NCBI GenBank assembly: GCA_029258015.1
Contig: JARHZT010000027.1
Coordinates: forward strand, 1 to 35,809
DNA length: 35,809 bases
Direction: 5' to 3'
Source of the DNA: Malacoplasma sp.
GTDB taxonomy: Bacteria; Bacillota_I; Bacilli_A; Mycoplasmatales; Mycoplasmoidaceae
The notes under the pieces are model-generated. The model saw nothing but the letters and a program-made list of their open reading frames with translations. It did not search any database and was not told the DNA's origin. Below, one piece after another: positions 19,079 to 29,799 of the stretch. Position 1 is the stretch's first letter. Every line of letters begins with the position of its first letter. A program made the translations under genes and the position numbers.

Positions 19079-19191
19079 AATTAATCCTTAAATTAAAAAT
19101 AAAGCATAAATATTTTATTCTAAGATTTATCAAAAATATTTTTTTCTGTTGTTTTAAAAACAAAAATAACCTATATATTAATATTTTTTGG

Positions 19192-19197
19192 TATAAG
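19192..19197 (+). promoter_or_regulatory. Extended -10 box before the kinase-like gene
   Basis: TATAAG preceded by TGG (extended -10 style) lies 29 bp before the ATG at 19226, in the 147-bp gap between the divergent fhs and kinase-like genes. No clear -35 box is visible. The rest of the gap holds only AT-rich sequence. Confidence 0.4.
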
Positions 19198-19225
19198 TAA
19201 AGAGTAATAACAACTATGGTTACAT

Positions 19226-20041
19226 ATGAATTCCAAAAAAAGAGAAAGAGCTAAAATATTATTTTTTCAATATTCAAATTATTCAGAAAATGATATTTTA
19301 AAAATTAAAGAGATACATCATGGATACACAAATTTATCTTTTTTATTTGTTACTAAAGATAAAAAGAAATTCCAAATTAGATTGGGTCAAAATAATGAAA
19401 TAGTTAATAGAGACAATGAAATAAATATAATAAATTTGTTGCCTTATAACTATTACTTGTACATGGATAAAAAGGGTAATGCAATTAAAGAATGATTGGA
19501 AGGAATAAACCCTAAATTTATATTTAATAAAAAAAGAATTATCGAATTGTTATCTGATGAAATAATAAAACTCCATAAGATAAATATAAAGGATGCTAAA
19601 TTAATTAAGCATGATTATTTTGAATACTATAAACAATCATTTGAAAAGTCGTTTCCTCAATACTGTAAAAAATATAAAGAAATTCTTAATAAACACAAGA
19701 ATCTTAAACAAGTTCTTTCACACAATGATATTAATCCAATGAACTTTTTATACAATAGAAAAGACAAAAAAATAATATTAATAGATTTTGAATGAGCAAG
19801 AATAAACAATGAGTATTTTGATGTAGCCAATTTCTTTAGAGAAACAAATCTTTCATGTAAATGACTAGAGTTTATGTGTAATAAAATGTCATTAGATTAT
19901 GAAATTATGAAAGAATTTGTTTTTGTTTCAACATTCTTTGCATATCAATGAACATATGCTATAGCAGAAACAAAAAAATCTTTAGCATATAGAGATCAGG
20001 TTTTAAAAAAAACTAAAAAGTTTTATGAGAAACTTTCTTAG
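19226..20041 (+). CDS. Choline/ethanolamine kinase-like phosphotransferase
   Basis: A 271-residue protein with an aminoglycoside-phosphotransferase/choline-kinase fold. The catalytic loop SHNDINPMNF has D168 as base, and the metal-binding LIDFEW has D187. The N-terminal GYTNLSFLF resembles the nucleotide-binding beta hairpin of LicA-type enzymes. Choline kinase would make phosphocholine for lipid or surface decoration; other small alcohols are possible. Three or more TGA codons encode Trp, including the one after IDFE. Its stop overlaps the convergent UDP-galactopyranose mutase gene by 4 bp, with a shared terminator in the coding ends. Confidence 0.85.
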
Positions 20042-20046
20042 TTTTT
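20007..20046. terminator. Bidirectional terminator, kinase-like gene / glf
   Basis: An AAAACTAAAAAGTTT arm pairs with AAACTTTCTTAGTTTT, with one bulged base and a short loop. It is flanked by A's and T's on the respective sides. Both stop codons fall within it. Confidence 0.65.
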
Positions 20047-21201
20047 ATTTTGTTCAAATATTTCAAAAACATTTTTTATAGAATCATCCATATCAAAATA
20101 TTTATAATTAGCTAGCCTTCCTAATGGAATAATATTATAAGCACTTAGCAAACTATTATATTTATCATATATTTCTAAATTTTTAGAATTGTTTATTGGA
20201 TAAAATCTAGTCTTAAATCTTTCACTATTTTCATCTCATTGCCCTGGAAATTCTTTAGATATAGTTGTATTTCTTAAATGTTCTTGTTTTGAAAGATATT
20301 TATACTCAGTTATTCTAGTCATAGATTTATGTCATGGATAATTTACAACACCAACCTCTTGATAAAAATCAAGATTGTGATCTTCAAATTGAATATCTAA
20401 ACTTCTATAAGGTAATTTTCCATATTTATAATCAAATAGTTCATCTATAGAACCACAATAGTAAATAATGTTATCACTTATATCTTTGTTGTTTAAAAAT
20501 ATCTTTTTATCTTTAAAAACTACATTTTTTTTGAAATCAAACAATAAATTTAAATGAATATTCTCATGATCTATGATGTTTTTAAATAAATTTGTATAGC
20601 CATTAGATGGTATTCCTTGATATTTATCATTGATAAAATAATTATCATTAAAATCTAAATTAATCTTTACTCTTTTTAATACATTTTCATCAAGTTCTGA
20701 TACGGAAATTCCTCACATTTTTATAGTGTAATTTTTATAAATATTTTCAAATATATAATTTGCAAATTTCTTTAAAACAGCATCTTGAACACTTAACAAT
20801 TCATATATATTAATACTTTGCTCGTTATGAAAGAATCATTTTAATTTTTGAATTATTATTTCTGCTGATTTTTCATCATAAAGTTCATTAATTGAAGTGA
20901 AATTTATAGGAAAAGAAATTAGTTTTTTACTTCCTTGCAAATTTACTTTCACTTTATTTTTATATCCATTAAATTCACTAAATCTATTTACAAACTCTCA
21001 TACATCTTCATATGAAGTATGAAAAATATGTGGTCCATATTTGTGAACATAAATTCCATCTTTATTTTGATAATCAAAGCAGTTTCCACCTATATTATCT
21101 TTTGATTCAAATAAGAAAACATCATACCCATTTTCTGCATACAATCTACTCATGGTACATCCAGAAATTCCAGCACCAAATATATAAACAACTTTTTTCA
21201 T
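20038..21201 (-). CDS. glf: UDP-galactopyranose mutase
   Basis: This flavoenzyme interconverts UDP-galactopyranose and UDP-galactofuranose, giving galactofuranose for glycolipids or surface glycans. The 387-residue protein is of standard length. The N-terminal FAD motif is IFGAGISGCTMSRL (residues 7-20), followed by NIGGNCFDYQ and YGPHIFHT. The central YNYTIKMWG-like segment (YKNYTIKMWGIS), the YCGSIDELFDYKYG segment and the C-terminal PLGRLANYKYFDMD are all characteristic. Arginines expected to hold the UDP-sugar phosphates are present in PYRSLD and GRLANY. It is known in M. pneumoniae-group genomes. It lies directly after the dnaK terminator on the same strand. Confidence 0.95.
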
Positions 21202-21230
21202 TTTTATTTATCAATCCCTTAATTAAAAGA

Positions 21231-21236
21231 ATTATA
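21231..21236 (-). promoter_or_regulatory. -10 box upstream of glf
   Basis: On the - strand TATAAT (21236-21231) lies 30 bp before the glf ATG and immediately downstream of the dnaK terminator. glf therefore probably has its own promoter. Any -35 box would fall inside the terminator hairpin. Confidence 0.5.
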
Positions 21237-21242
21237 AAATAA

Positions 21243-21271
21243 AAAAATACTAAATTTAATTTAGTATTTTT
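21243..21271 (-). terminator. dnaK terminator
   Basis: A perfect inverted repeat centred on ACTAAAT-TTA-ATTTAGT with A/T extensions forms a stem of about 13 bp and a 3-nt loop. It lies 8 nt past the dnaK stop on the - strand and runs into a T tract. Confidence 0.8.
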
Positions 21272-21278
21272 GTTTTTA

Positions 21279-23090
21279 TTAATTTTTACTATTAGTGTCT
21301 TTTTTTTCTTCAGATTTATTTTCTTCTGGTTTCTTTTCTTCAGGTTTAGATTCTTGTGCTTTTTTCATTGCTTCAGCAAATTGAGAAGCCATAGCTTCAA
21401 ATTGATCTATCTTAGATTTTAATTCAGATCATTTTTCTTCTTTCATTAATGTTTCTAATTCATTAATTTGTTTTTCTGCATCTTCTTTTTGTTTAGGATC
21501 AGCATTTTTGCTTTCTTCTGAATTTAAACCTTGTTTTAAAGTATTAATTAATGATTCTGCTCTGTATCTAGTTTCTTTTTGTTCTTTTAATTGAGCATCT
21601 TTTTCTTTATTTTCTTCTGCTTCTTTAACCATTCTATCAATTTCATCTTGTGATAAACCACTAGAGTCTTTAATAGTAATGTTAGCTTCTTTATTAGTCT
21701 TTTTGTCTACAGCTTTAACATTTAAAATACCATTTGCATCAATGTTAAATGTAATTTCGATTTGAGGAACACCACGTGGAGCTGGTTCAATTCCATCAAG
21801 TACAAACCTTCCAAGAGATTTATTATCAGCAGCCATTGATCTTTCACCTTGTAATACATGAACATCAACTGCTGGTTGGTTATCAGCTGCTGTTGAGAAA
21901 ATTTGTGATTTTGATATAGGAATAGTAGAGTTTCTTTTAATTAATGGAGTAGATACACCACCCATAGTTTCAATACTTAAAGTTAAAGGTGTAACATCTA
22001 ATAATAAGATATCTTTAACATCTCCCATTAAAACACCACCTTGAATAGCAGCACCTTGCGCAACTACTTCATCAGGGTTAATGTTTTTATCTGGTGATTT
22101 ACCTAATTTCTCTTTAACTAATTCTTCAACTGCAGGCATTCTTGTTGAACCACCAACTAATAATACTTTGTGTATATCACTAGCTGTTAATTTAGCTTCT
22201 TTTAAAGCATCTTCAACCGGTTTTACAGTTCTTTGAAGTAAGTCTTTTGTTATATCTTCGAATTTAGCTCTTGTAAGTTTTAAGTCAACATTTAAAGGTC
22301 CAGTTTCAGACATAGCAATAAATGGTAAGCTAATTTCTACTTCTTTTAATCCTGAAAGATCAATTTTTGCTTTTTCTGCAGCATCTTTTAATCTTTGCAT
22401 AGCCATTTTATCTTTTGATAAATCTACTTTATCATTTTTCTTAACTTCTTCAATTATTCAATCAATAATTTTTTGGTCTCAGTCATCTCCACCTAAGTTG
22501 TTGTCTCCTGATGTAGATAAAACTTCAAATGTACCATCTGCAATTTCAAGAATTGAAACATCAAATGTACCACCACCTAGGTCATAAACTAGAACTTTGT
22601 GTTCATTTTGTGATCTATCCATGCCATAAGCTAATGCAGCAGCTGTAGGTTCATTAATAATTCTTTCAACATTTAATCCAGCAATTTTTCCTGCATTTTT
22701 TGTTGCATTTCTTTGAGCATCATTAAAGTATGCTGGAACTGTAATTACAGCTTTATCAATTGTTTTACCTAATTTTTCTTCAGCACATTTTTTGATGTAA
22801 GTTAAAATTTGAGCTGATATTTCTTCAGGTGTGTATTTTTTACCATTTATTTCAACAATTTCTTTAGTACCCATTAAACGTTTAATTGAGTGTACAGTAT
22901 TTTTGTTAGTAACCATTTGTCTTTTAGCAACTTCACCAACAATTATTTCTTCACCTTTAAAAGCAACAACACTTGGGATAGTTCTTTTACCTTCAGGTGT
23001 TTCTAATATCTTTGGCTTTCCATTTTCCATAACTGAGATACAAGAGTTAGTTGTACCTAAGTCAATACCAATAATAATATTACTTGCCAT
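21279..23090 (-). CDS. dnaK: Hsp70 chaperone DnaK
   Basis: DnaK is the ATP-driven Hsp70 chaperone that works with DnaJ and GrpE in protein folding. The 603-residue protein is complete. The ATPase domain begins GIDLGTTNSCISV, with phosphate loops VYDLGGGTFDVS and VGGSTRMPAVEEL. The substrate domain includes DVTPLTLSIETMGG, and a Glu/Lys-rich disordered tail follows. Four TGA codons (three near residues 204-211, one near 555) encode Trp. The start has AAGGAG 6 nt upstream. A degenerate CIRCE element overlaps the promoter, indicating HrcA-type heat-shock control. It is flanked by terminators on both sides, so it is probably monocistronic. Confidence 0.98.
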
Positions 23091-23138
23091 TTTATCTCCT
23101 TTTTTATATGTGTCTTTATAAATATACTTTACAAAATT

Positions 23139-23167
23139 ATCATAACATAAAAAATTAGCACTCTTAA
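23139..23167 (-). promoter_or_regulatory. dnaK promoter
   Basis: On the - strand TTAAGA (23167-23162) and TATGAT (23144-23139) are spaced 17 bp apart. The -35 box lies inside the CIRCE-like element. Confidence 0.6.
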
Positions 23168-23181
23168 TACTTTTTTGCTAA
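23155..23181. promoter_or_regulatory. Degenerate CIRCE operator of dnaK
   Basis: TTAGCACTC (23155-23163), a 9-nt spacer, then TTTTGCTAA (23173-23181). The first half-site is a perfect match to the CIRCE consensus. The second keeps TGCTAA but has TTT in place of the expected GAG. It overlaps the dnaK -35 box, the right place for the HrcA repressor. Confidence 0.8.
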
Positions 23182-23195
23182 TTTCCATAATAAAA

Positions 23196-23233
23196 AATAA
23201 AAAAACAGTAAAACATATTCTAGTTTTACTGTT
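23196..23233 (-). terminator. Terminator of the Tyr-rich membrane protein gene
   Basis: On the - strand AACAGTAAAAC and GTTTTACTGTT (pairing 23233-23223 with 23214-23204) form an 11-bp perfect stem followed by T's. The gene's stop codon lies at the base of the stem. Confidence 0.8.
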
Positions 23234-24128
23234 AATTTTCTGAATTCGGATCAATTAATTCTTCAGTATAAGTTGTAGTTTTAGTTGTAACTACTTCATG
23301 AGTTTCAGGTTCTGGTTCTGGTTCATACTCTTGAACATAGTGACTTTCTTCTACATATTTATTTGTTTCGTGAGTTACTGTTGGTTGTTCTGAATATACT
23401 TCATGCATCTCATTAATATAATTTGTATGGTGAGTTGACTCATCATAGTATTGTTCTACACTAGGAGTATATTGTGTAGTTGTTGTAGTATTATAACCAT
23501 ACTGTTCTGGTTGATAATGAGCATATTCTTGGCTTTGATATTGTGGAGTATTTACATAATGAGTATTAGTTTGGATTACATGATTATAATCTTCAACTCT
23601 TACTAATCTTCCACTAACTTCATCAAATGCATATCCTTTAGGTAATACTTGTCCAGGTCTTAAATAGGATCTTATAACTACCTTATCATTATCTGCTATA
23701 TTTGGTAATTTATGTTCAATTACTTGATGTTGAATTTCTTGAGTAGAAGTTGTTACATAACCATTTGGATGAGCATATTGTGTTTGATAAGTCTCTACAG
23801 GATTTTGATATTGATCATTATAGTTTTGTACATTATTATAATTTACATTTTTATTTTTGCTTGTTTTTTTATTATTTTCTTTATTTTTGCTCTTTTGTAA
23901 AAGAGAATAAGTTTCATATCCTAAATATCCAGATAATCCTAAAAATAAAATTCCAAAAACAATTGATGATGAAAACATTCCAACACCCAATGGAGAACCC
24001 TTACCATTAAATATAGCATTTAGTTCTGACGAAGAAATACTTATGAATATAATGAATAACAATAAAAATAACATTGCCACACAAGTTAATACAATCATTA
24101 TATTTTTTTTAATATCTGCTTTTTCCAT
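23232..24128 (-). CDS. Two-pass membrane protein with Tyr/Gln/Thr-rich cytoplasmic-type tail
   Basis: I do not recognise a family for this 298-residue protein. Two strong hydrophobic segments lie at residues about 9-31 and 48-70. The remaining 225 residues are hydrophilic and repetitive in composition, rich in Tyr, Gln, Asn, Thr, Glu and His. Embedded in them is a more ordinary core near 150-182 (RSYLRPGQVLPKGYAFDEV then SGRLVRVEDYN). The acidic end includes EYEPEPEPE. There is no TGA codon, so it lacks Trp. Such tails occur in mycoplasma cytoskeleton and attachment-organelle proteins, but that link is only compositional. GAGG precedes the ATG. It is flanked by terminators and by dnaK downstream on the same strand. 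Confidence 0.8.
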   Translation of the reverse strand: MEKADIKKNIMIVLTCVAMLFLLLFIIFISISSSELNAIFNGKGSPLGVGMFSSSIVFGILFLGLSGYLGYETYSLLQKSKNKENNKKTSKNKNVNYNNVQNYNDQYQNPVETYQTQYAHPNGYVTTSTQEIQHQVIEHKLPNIADNDKVVIRSYLRPGQVLPKGYAFDEVSGRLVRVEDYNHVIQTNTHYVNTPQYQSQEYAHYQPEQYGYNTTTTTQYTPSVEQYYDESTHHTNYINEMHEVYSEQPTVTHETNKYVEESHYVQEYEPEPEPETHEVVTTKTTTYTEELIDPNSEN

Positions 24129-24150
24129 AAAACCTCATAATATAAAACAA

Positions 24151-24184
24151 AAAAATAGACTATTAATAAAAATAGACTATTAAT
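24151..24184. repeat. Perfect 17-bp tandem duplication
   Basis: AAAAATAGACTATTAAT occurs twice in a row (24151-24167 and 24168-24184) in the 102-bp gap before the Tyr-rich protein gene. Each unit holds the near-palindrome AATAGACTATT. Confidence 0.9.
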
Positions 24185-24239
24185 ATTATCTAACTTTTTT
24201 GAAAATTAAACAAGGGACTAATAAATAATATTAGATAAT
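24185..24239. repeat. Inverted repeat after the FtsX-type permease gene
   Basis: ATTATCTAA (24185-24193) is the reverse complement of TTAGATAAT (24231-24239), the latter covering the permease stop codon. The loop is 37 nt and T-rich on the - strand side. It may be a weak terminator, but the long loop makes this uncertain. Confidence 0.35.
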
Positions 24240-27200
24240 TGCTTGCTTAATATTTTGTTTTTTTAAATAGATTGCCATATAGACAAAGTTCAATAAAATG
24301 ATTGATATTATACCAAGAGAACCATATAAATAAGGTAATCAATTTATTGATAATGATATATAAATTACTGATAAGTTAAAGATAAAACTTTGTACAGAAA
24401 ACAACATCAATCAAAGCATCCCTATACCAATTAACATTGAAATTATTAAAACAGGAATGAATGTTATATAAAGTATTTTTAAATTATCTTTATCTCTATA
24501 ACCAAGAGTTTTTAAAATAGCTAGCATTTTTTTGAATTCATTAATCATAACTGAACTAACAATTAATATAACCATAATAATTATTGGAACAAAAATTGCT
24601 ATTAAAACATTTTGAATTACCAAAAATGAATTAAATATAGTTGTATATGTGGCAAATGTAGATTTGAAAAAATCTATATTAGACAATGAAATAGAAATTG
24701 GCTCATCACCAAAAATACTTTCTAAATAGTTGGATAGAACTTTATTACCTAAAGGATATTCACTTATAAGTATTTCTATTACATCATCTCTAATGTTTTC
24801 AGTTCATTTATAATCTTTGTATTTATCATGACCTGCTAAATATTTTTTAAACAAATCAACTCTTTCAGATCAAAAAGGAACTATCATATCAAAAATTACA
24901 TATGGATTAGTTTTAGATAAAATATTTGCAAACTCATTTGAATCAATACTATGAAAAATAGATCAAAATCCTATACTAGATTGAATTGTCATGCTACTTA
25001 ACAATAATGGATCTTTTTCTCTTGAGAAAATTCCATTAAATGGTACATACATAGGATATATTTTTTTATAATCCATAACCTCAACTTTAAAATTATTAGA
25101 ACTATAAATCTTATACTCTTCATTGTAGTTTTCACTTTGTTTAATATTAGGTTTTCCTATGCCTTTAAATGTGTAGTCAGCTATATCAAATGGTGCATCT
25201 CTTTTTGTTTCTCTAACAAAATCAGATATTATCATTGCACCTTGTTCAAAGTTTAATTTTAAAATTTCATTAGCAAATTTCTGAGAAGTATAAAAAGAAA
25301 CACCAAATGCATCAGACGCAACATCTACAACCTTAAATTTAATTGTATTTATACTTTCATCTTTATAAAATTTCTTAGAAAATCTATCATATGTATTGAT
25401 AGCAACAATTTCAAATTTATCACCTTTCTTAAAGCCATATTTTAATTCTGCACCTGAATTTACTATTATTGGATAATATTCTTCTTCAATATCATGTGAA
25501 GATTGTTTATCAATTATCTTATCTTCTAATAAATTATTTATATTTATATCATTATAGTTTTTTAATGTTACATAAGTAGAGTTTGCATCAATACCTATTA
25601 TTTTTTCTCGTCCAATTTCTTTATAATTTTCTTTTTGATTTTCTTCTTGAATATCTTTTCCTTTTTTCTCTACAATTACAGAATCAACATAAGTGTATGT
25701 TTCCATTTCTTTGTTCATAGGAATAATTCCATAAGCAAACTTAATATCTTTAGAGCTTAATTCTTTTGAACCATAAACCATACCTATGAATTTTAAAAAC
25801 TCATTATTAAATCTAATAGAGTGTAAATCTGTTGGATCAATAGGAGTAATAACATTTGTTGCCATTAAACCTAATTTTTTGTTTTTACCATCATCTTCAC
25901 TAATAATAAATGGTCTAGGATTTTGTTTTGTACCAGAACCTATATCATTTACTTCTTTCAGTTGCTTAATACTTAATATTTCATTTAGGAAGTTGCTTGA
26001 AATTGCATCAATCATAGAAACTAATTCTGATGACATTGATTGCTTAACTAAATCTCAAGCATTTAGTGATAGAGATGAAACTGTAATATCAAAATCTAAA
26101 AGTCATTTTGAGAACACAGCATTTCTAAAAAAATCTATATCATCTATAACCAAATTGTATGATGAATAACTCGGTAGTATTAATGAAGAAAAATATTCTT
26201 TATTACCATTTTCATCAACAATTACATTTCCTTCTAAATCTCTTAAAGCAAATAAATCTCTATTATTTTTTTTGCTTAAATCAGTTTCATTCCAAATATA
26301 TGTATATGGTTGAACAGTATGATAGTTATATGAAATAACCGATCCTTCATGTATTCCATTAATCCCTATGTTTGCATTTGAAACACCAAGGTCCGCATAA
26401 TCTTGCACTCTATATAAACCACTTTGTTCAGTAGGGGTTATCAATTCAAAACTATAACTATAATTTCTATTTGATTGTGTATTTTGTTGTGATTCCTTAA
26501 ATTTTAAGGGTAATGTACCACCAACAGAAATAACTGATAAAGCAAAAGAACACATAATAGTAAGCAATGAAAATTTACCTATTTTATTTAAAATCAATGC
26601 ACTTGTAAATTTTCCTACTACAGGCATATTGAATTTTAAACCTTTGAAAATAAACAATGATTTATTTATCTTCATATCTGTATTTTTAGATATCAATGCA
26701 CTAATTGGTGTTTTAAATAAAATTAAAATTCCTATAAAGCAGAATAAAAAGAAAAACACATATACAATCAACCCAGATCCTAAAAATCATAATGGTGAAA
26801 AACTTGAGTTAGTTACTTTTATGAATCAATAATTTTTTATAATATCCAAAAATAAATATTGAGTAAAGTGTGCAGCAATATATCCTATCATTCCAGCCAA
26901 TAATGCTATAAACAATACAACTATAGATAGTGATAAAACTATTTTTCATGTAGACATACCGTTAGCTTTAACTATAGCTAATGATGTTTGATTGCTATCT
27001 ACATAAGTTTTTATTATTAAGAATGATAAGTATATACCTATAGCAACCAATAACAGTACTATTATTAATGCAAACATTTGAACATAGTAGTCAATTATTA
27101 TCGGGAATGAATATCTTAATGTTAAAAGATTCTTATTATAAGTGGTATCAGTTGCAAAATATGCTTTCTTTTGAACTAATTTATCCATTATCTTGTTGAT

Positions 27201-29729
27201 GTTGTAAAGGTATGTGCTGTGATAAATATCCAAGTTTTTAAATTTAATAGCAAAATATTCATCTTCAATAACTGAATTATTAGTAGACAAAATCGAATCA
27301 TAGCCCTGATTATTTACATAAATTAATGACTCATTATGTGAATTTGGTATAGGTTTATTAACTGCCACAATCGGATATGCATTCTCGGCTGAATGACCTA
27401 TTCCTATAATGATAAATCTTCTTGAATTAATATCAATTACATACTTATCATTTAAGGATTTTTTTCATTTCAAAAACTCTTCTGTATAGTGACTTGGACT
27501 ATTATCTGGTGTTGCATTACCATCATCAGTATTTGAATTTTTATTTTCATTTATTGCATTATCTCATTCTTTTTTCGACAATACTTTTTTACCATTATCT
27601 ACTAATCATTTTTCAGTTACTATAACAGCATGACCATATGGTGTTGCCTTAGAAATTCATCCATCTTGATCAACAAAAGAAATACCATATTTTACATTTA
27701 TCTTTATATCCAAATTTTGATTGCTAGTTGATATCATCTTTTTTTCATTATTTTCTATTTTTATTGGAACCAATGAAAATAATTCATAATAATCATTTGG
27801 ATCAATAATATTATTGAATCTGTAGTTATTTCATATTTTATTACTTAAATAAGTAACTCTAGGATACAATGGATCATCTAATTTAAATCCATTTATATTA
27901 GCATCTTTAATAATCTTAACTAAGTTTATAAAATAATGTCCATTAGGATTTGCCGATCAATTATTAGCATTTTCATTTGGTCTAATGACACTATTAGGAA
28001 TATATGTTGTTTTAAATAATGTATCAATAACATCTAAATATTTTGTACTATTTTTTAATTTAGTACCATCTGAAACAACCAACTTGTTAACATCTGCACA
28101 GCTTGATTCATTACAATCGGATTCATTTTTAGCAGAAACTAAAAAACTATTTGATGATTGAGAATCAACAATAGTGAATGATTTTTGAATATTAAATGTA
28201 TTGTTATTTTGTTCTTTCAGAATACTTGATAGATATTCTTTTTCATATACTATTAATTCATCAACTAACTTTTTTTCTTCTTCTAATGAGTATTTATAAA
28301 TTCAATCTTCTACAATTTCTTTACCTGAAATTGTTTTATCATTTCCTATATTAAACTCATATTGTAAATCTTTTAAATCATTAAAGTTTTTATTTTTAAC
28401 TTCTTCTACTATTGATGGATAATCTTTTATTAACTCTTCTTTTATTCATGATGTATTTACAGAATATACAAATCTTGTAAGTTCATTATATTTTTCTATA
28501 TCATTTGTTTTTATATATTCTAGTGTTTCTAATTGCAATTGATTTAATTGAGTTTCATCAATATGAATATTAAAAATCAAGTCACTTTCAACATCTTTAG
28601 AACTAGTGGAATCATAAAGTTTTGCATTAGAAATATATTGTTTGTCATGAAAAATTTCTATATACTCACTTAAAGGATTTATATTAGAAAGTTTTCAATT
28701 AAAATCTCCTAATGGAATAGACTCTGGAACATCTATATGCATGGATGACATTAAATTAAACACATCTTCTTTTTTTAAAATTTTATCCAAAAGTTTAGCA
28801 ATGCTTCCATATTGGAATAAATCAAAATTTATGTCAGTGTGTCAGTATTGTTGTGAAACGAAGAAAGGAGAAGCTTTATCATCAAAATAGACTTGATAAT
28901 TATAATTTTCACTTATCTCAGTACTAGTATTATATGAAATAACATTTGTAGGGTATTTTTTAGTACCACTTAAAACATCTATTTTGTTTTTAAAAATACC
29001 ATCATTAAAAAATCCTTTACTTTTATAAAACTTTTTTCCAATCTGATTATTACCATTTGCATATGGGTCAATTGCTTGTTCTGTTAAACCTGTGAATGGG
29101 TCAATTTCATAAACAATGTATTTTGGATCTTGATCTTTTTTTAATTTTAATCCATTTGCTCTTCAATATTGATAGTTTTTCGGAATCTCTGTGTATCCAT
29201 AAGATTTTAAAATTCCCTTAGCTCTTAATCTAAACATTTCGCTTTTATCATTTATACCAGGAGCTTCAAAAAATGGATTTATATTTGTTCCATTAGAATC
29301 TTTTGCTATATAGTATGGAAATATGTAATTTGAATACTCTGGTTGAAATTTATATCTTAGTTTTGATAAAACAGCTTGTTGATACATAAATGAATTTTTT
29401 TCTTCAGAATAGTCTATGTGATTTAAAAAATATCTATTGCTGTCATCTATTGGTTTTTTAATGTTATTATGATCGTTTCAATCAAACTTAATCAAGTAAA
29501 TAGATTGGGTTAGATTGTCATTATCCAACTTTCCTTTACCTATTTCTAAAATTGCATCTTCTGCATTAGATTGTGATGTTAAATCATTATATGATTTAGA
29601 CAAATTCTTTGAAAAATATACAGAAGAAAATGTAGAAAAAATAATTGCAAATATTATAAAAAACATTCCAAATAATAATAAAAATGAACTTTTAAAAGAT
29701 TTTAAAACTTGCTTAATTAGTTGTTTCAT
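24231..29729 (-). CDS. Giant FtsX-domain ABC transporter permease
   Basis: An 1832-residue membrane protein, read through many TGA (Trp) codons as one frame. A first membrane helix lies at about 10-33, then an extracellular-type domain of about 840 residues. A helix cluster spans about 880-1010 (including YVQMFALIIVLLLVAIGIYL), with another helix near 1055-1075. A second large domain reaches to about 1690, and three final helices follow. This is a doubled FtsX/MacB-permease layout and matches the very long ABC permeases of M. genitalium and M. pneumoniae (the MG468 type). The partner ATPase is not adjacent here, unlike in those genomes. A -10 box lies only 8 bp before the ATG, suggesting a leaderless transcript. 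The cargo is unknown; lipid or lipoprotein handling is the usual guess. Confidence 0.88.
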
Positions 29730-29737
29730 ATTTTTGA

Positions 29738-29743
29738 ATTATA
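29738..29743 (-). promoter_or_regulatory. -10 box abutting the FtsX-type permease start
   Basis: On the - strand TATAAT (29743-29738) ends 8 nt before the ATG at 29729. Transcription would begin within about 2 nt of the start codon, and no Shine-Dalgarno sequence is present. Confidence 0.55.
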
Positions 29744-29764
29744 CAATAATTTTATTTTTTAAAT

Positions 29765-29794
29765 TAAATAAAAAACCAATATATAATATTGGTT
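29765..29794 (-). terminator. tyrS terminator
   Basis: On the - strand AACCAATA and TATTGGTT form an 8-bp stem with a 5-nt loop followed by a T-rich tract. It lies 6 nt past the tyrS stop. Confidence 0.85.
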
Positions 29795-29799
29795 ATTTG

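Noticed and set aside
22831..23121. 96-codon open frame on the + strand
   Set aside because: It is antisense to the conserved ATPase domain of dnaK; the openness comes from dnaK codon bias.
23712..24010. Two + strand open frames of 62 and 86 codons
   Set aside because: They are opposite the Tyr-rich membrane protein gene and consist of low-complexity Tyr/Ile/Phe runs produced by the AT-rich complement.
26946..29387. Possible frameshifts or pseudogene decay in the large permease gene
   Set aside because: The breaks are all TGA codons in one continuous frame; no frame change or TAA/TAG was found, so the gene is intact under code 4.
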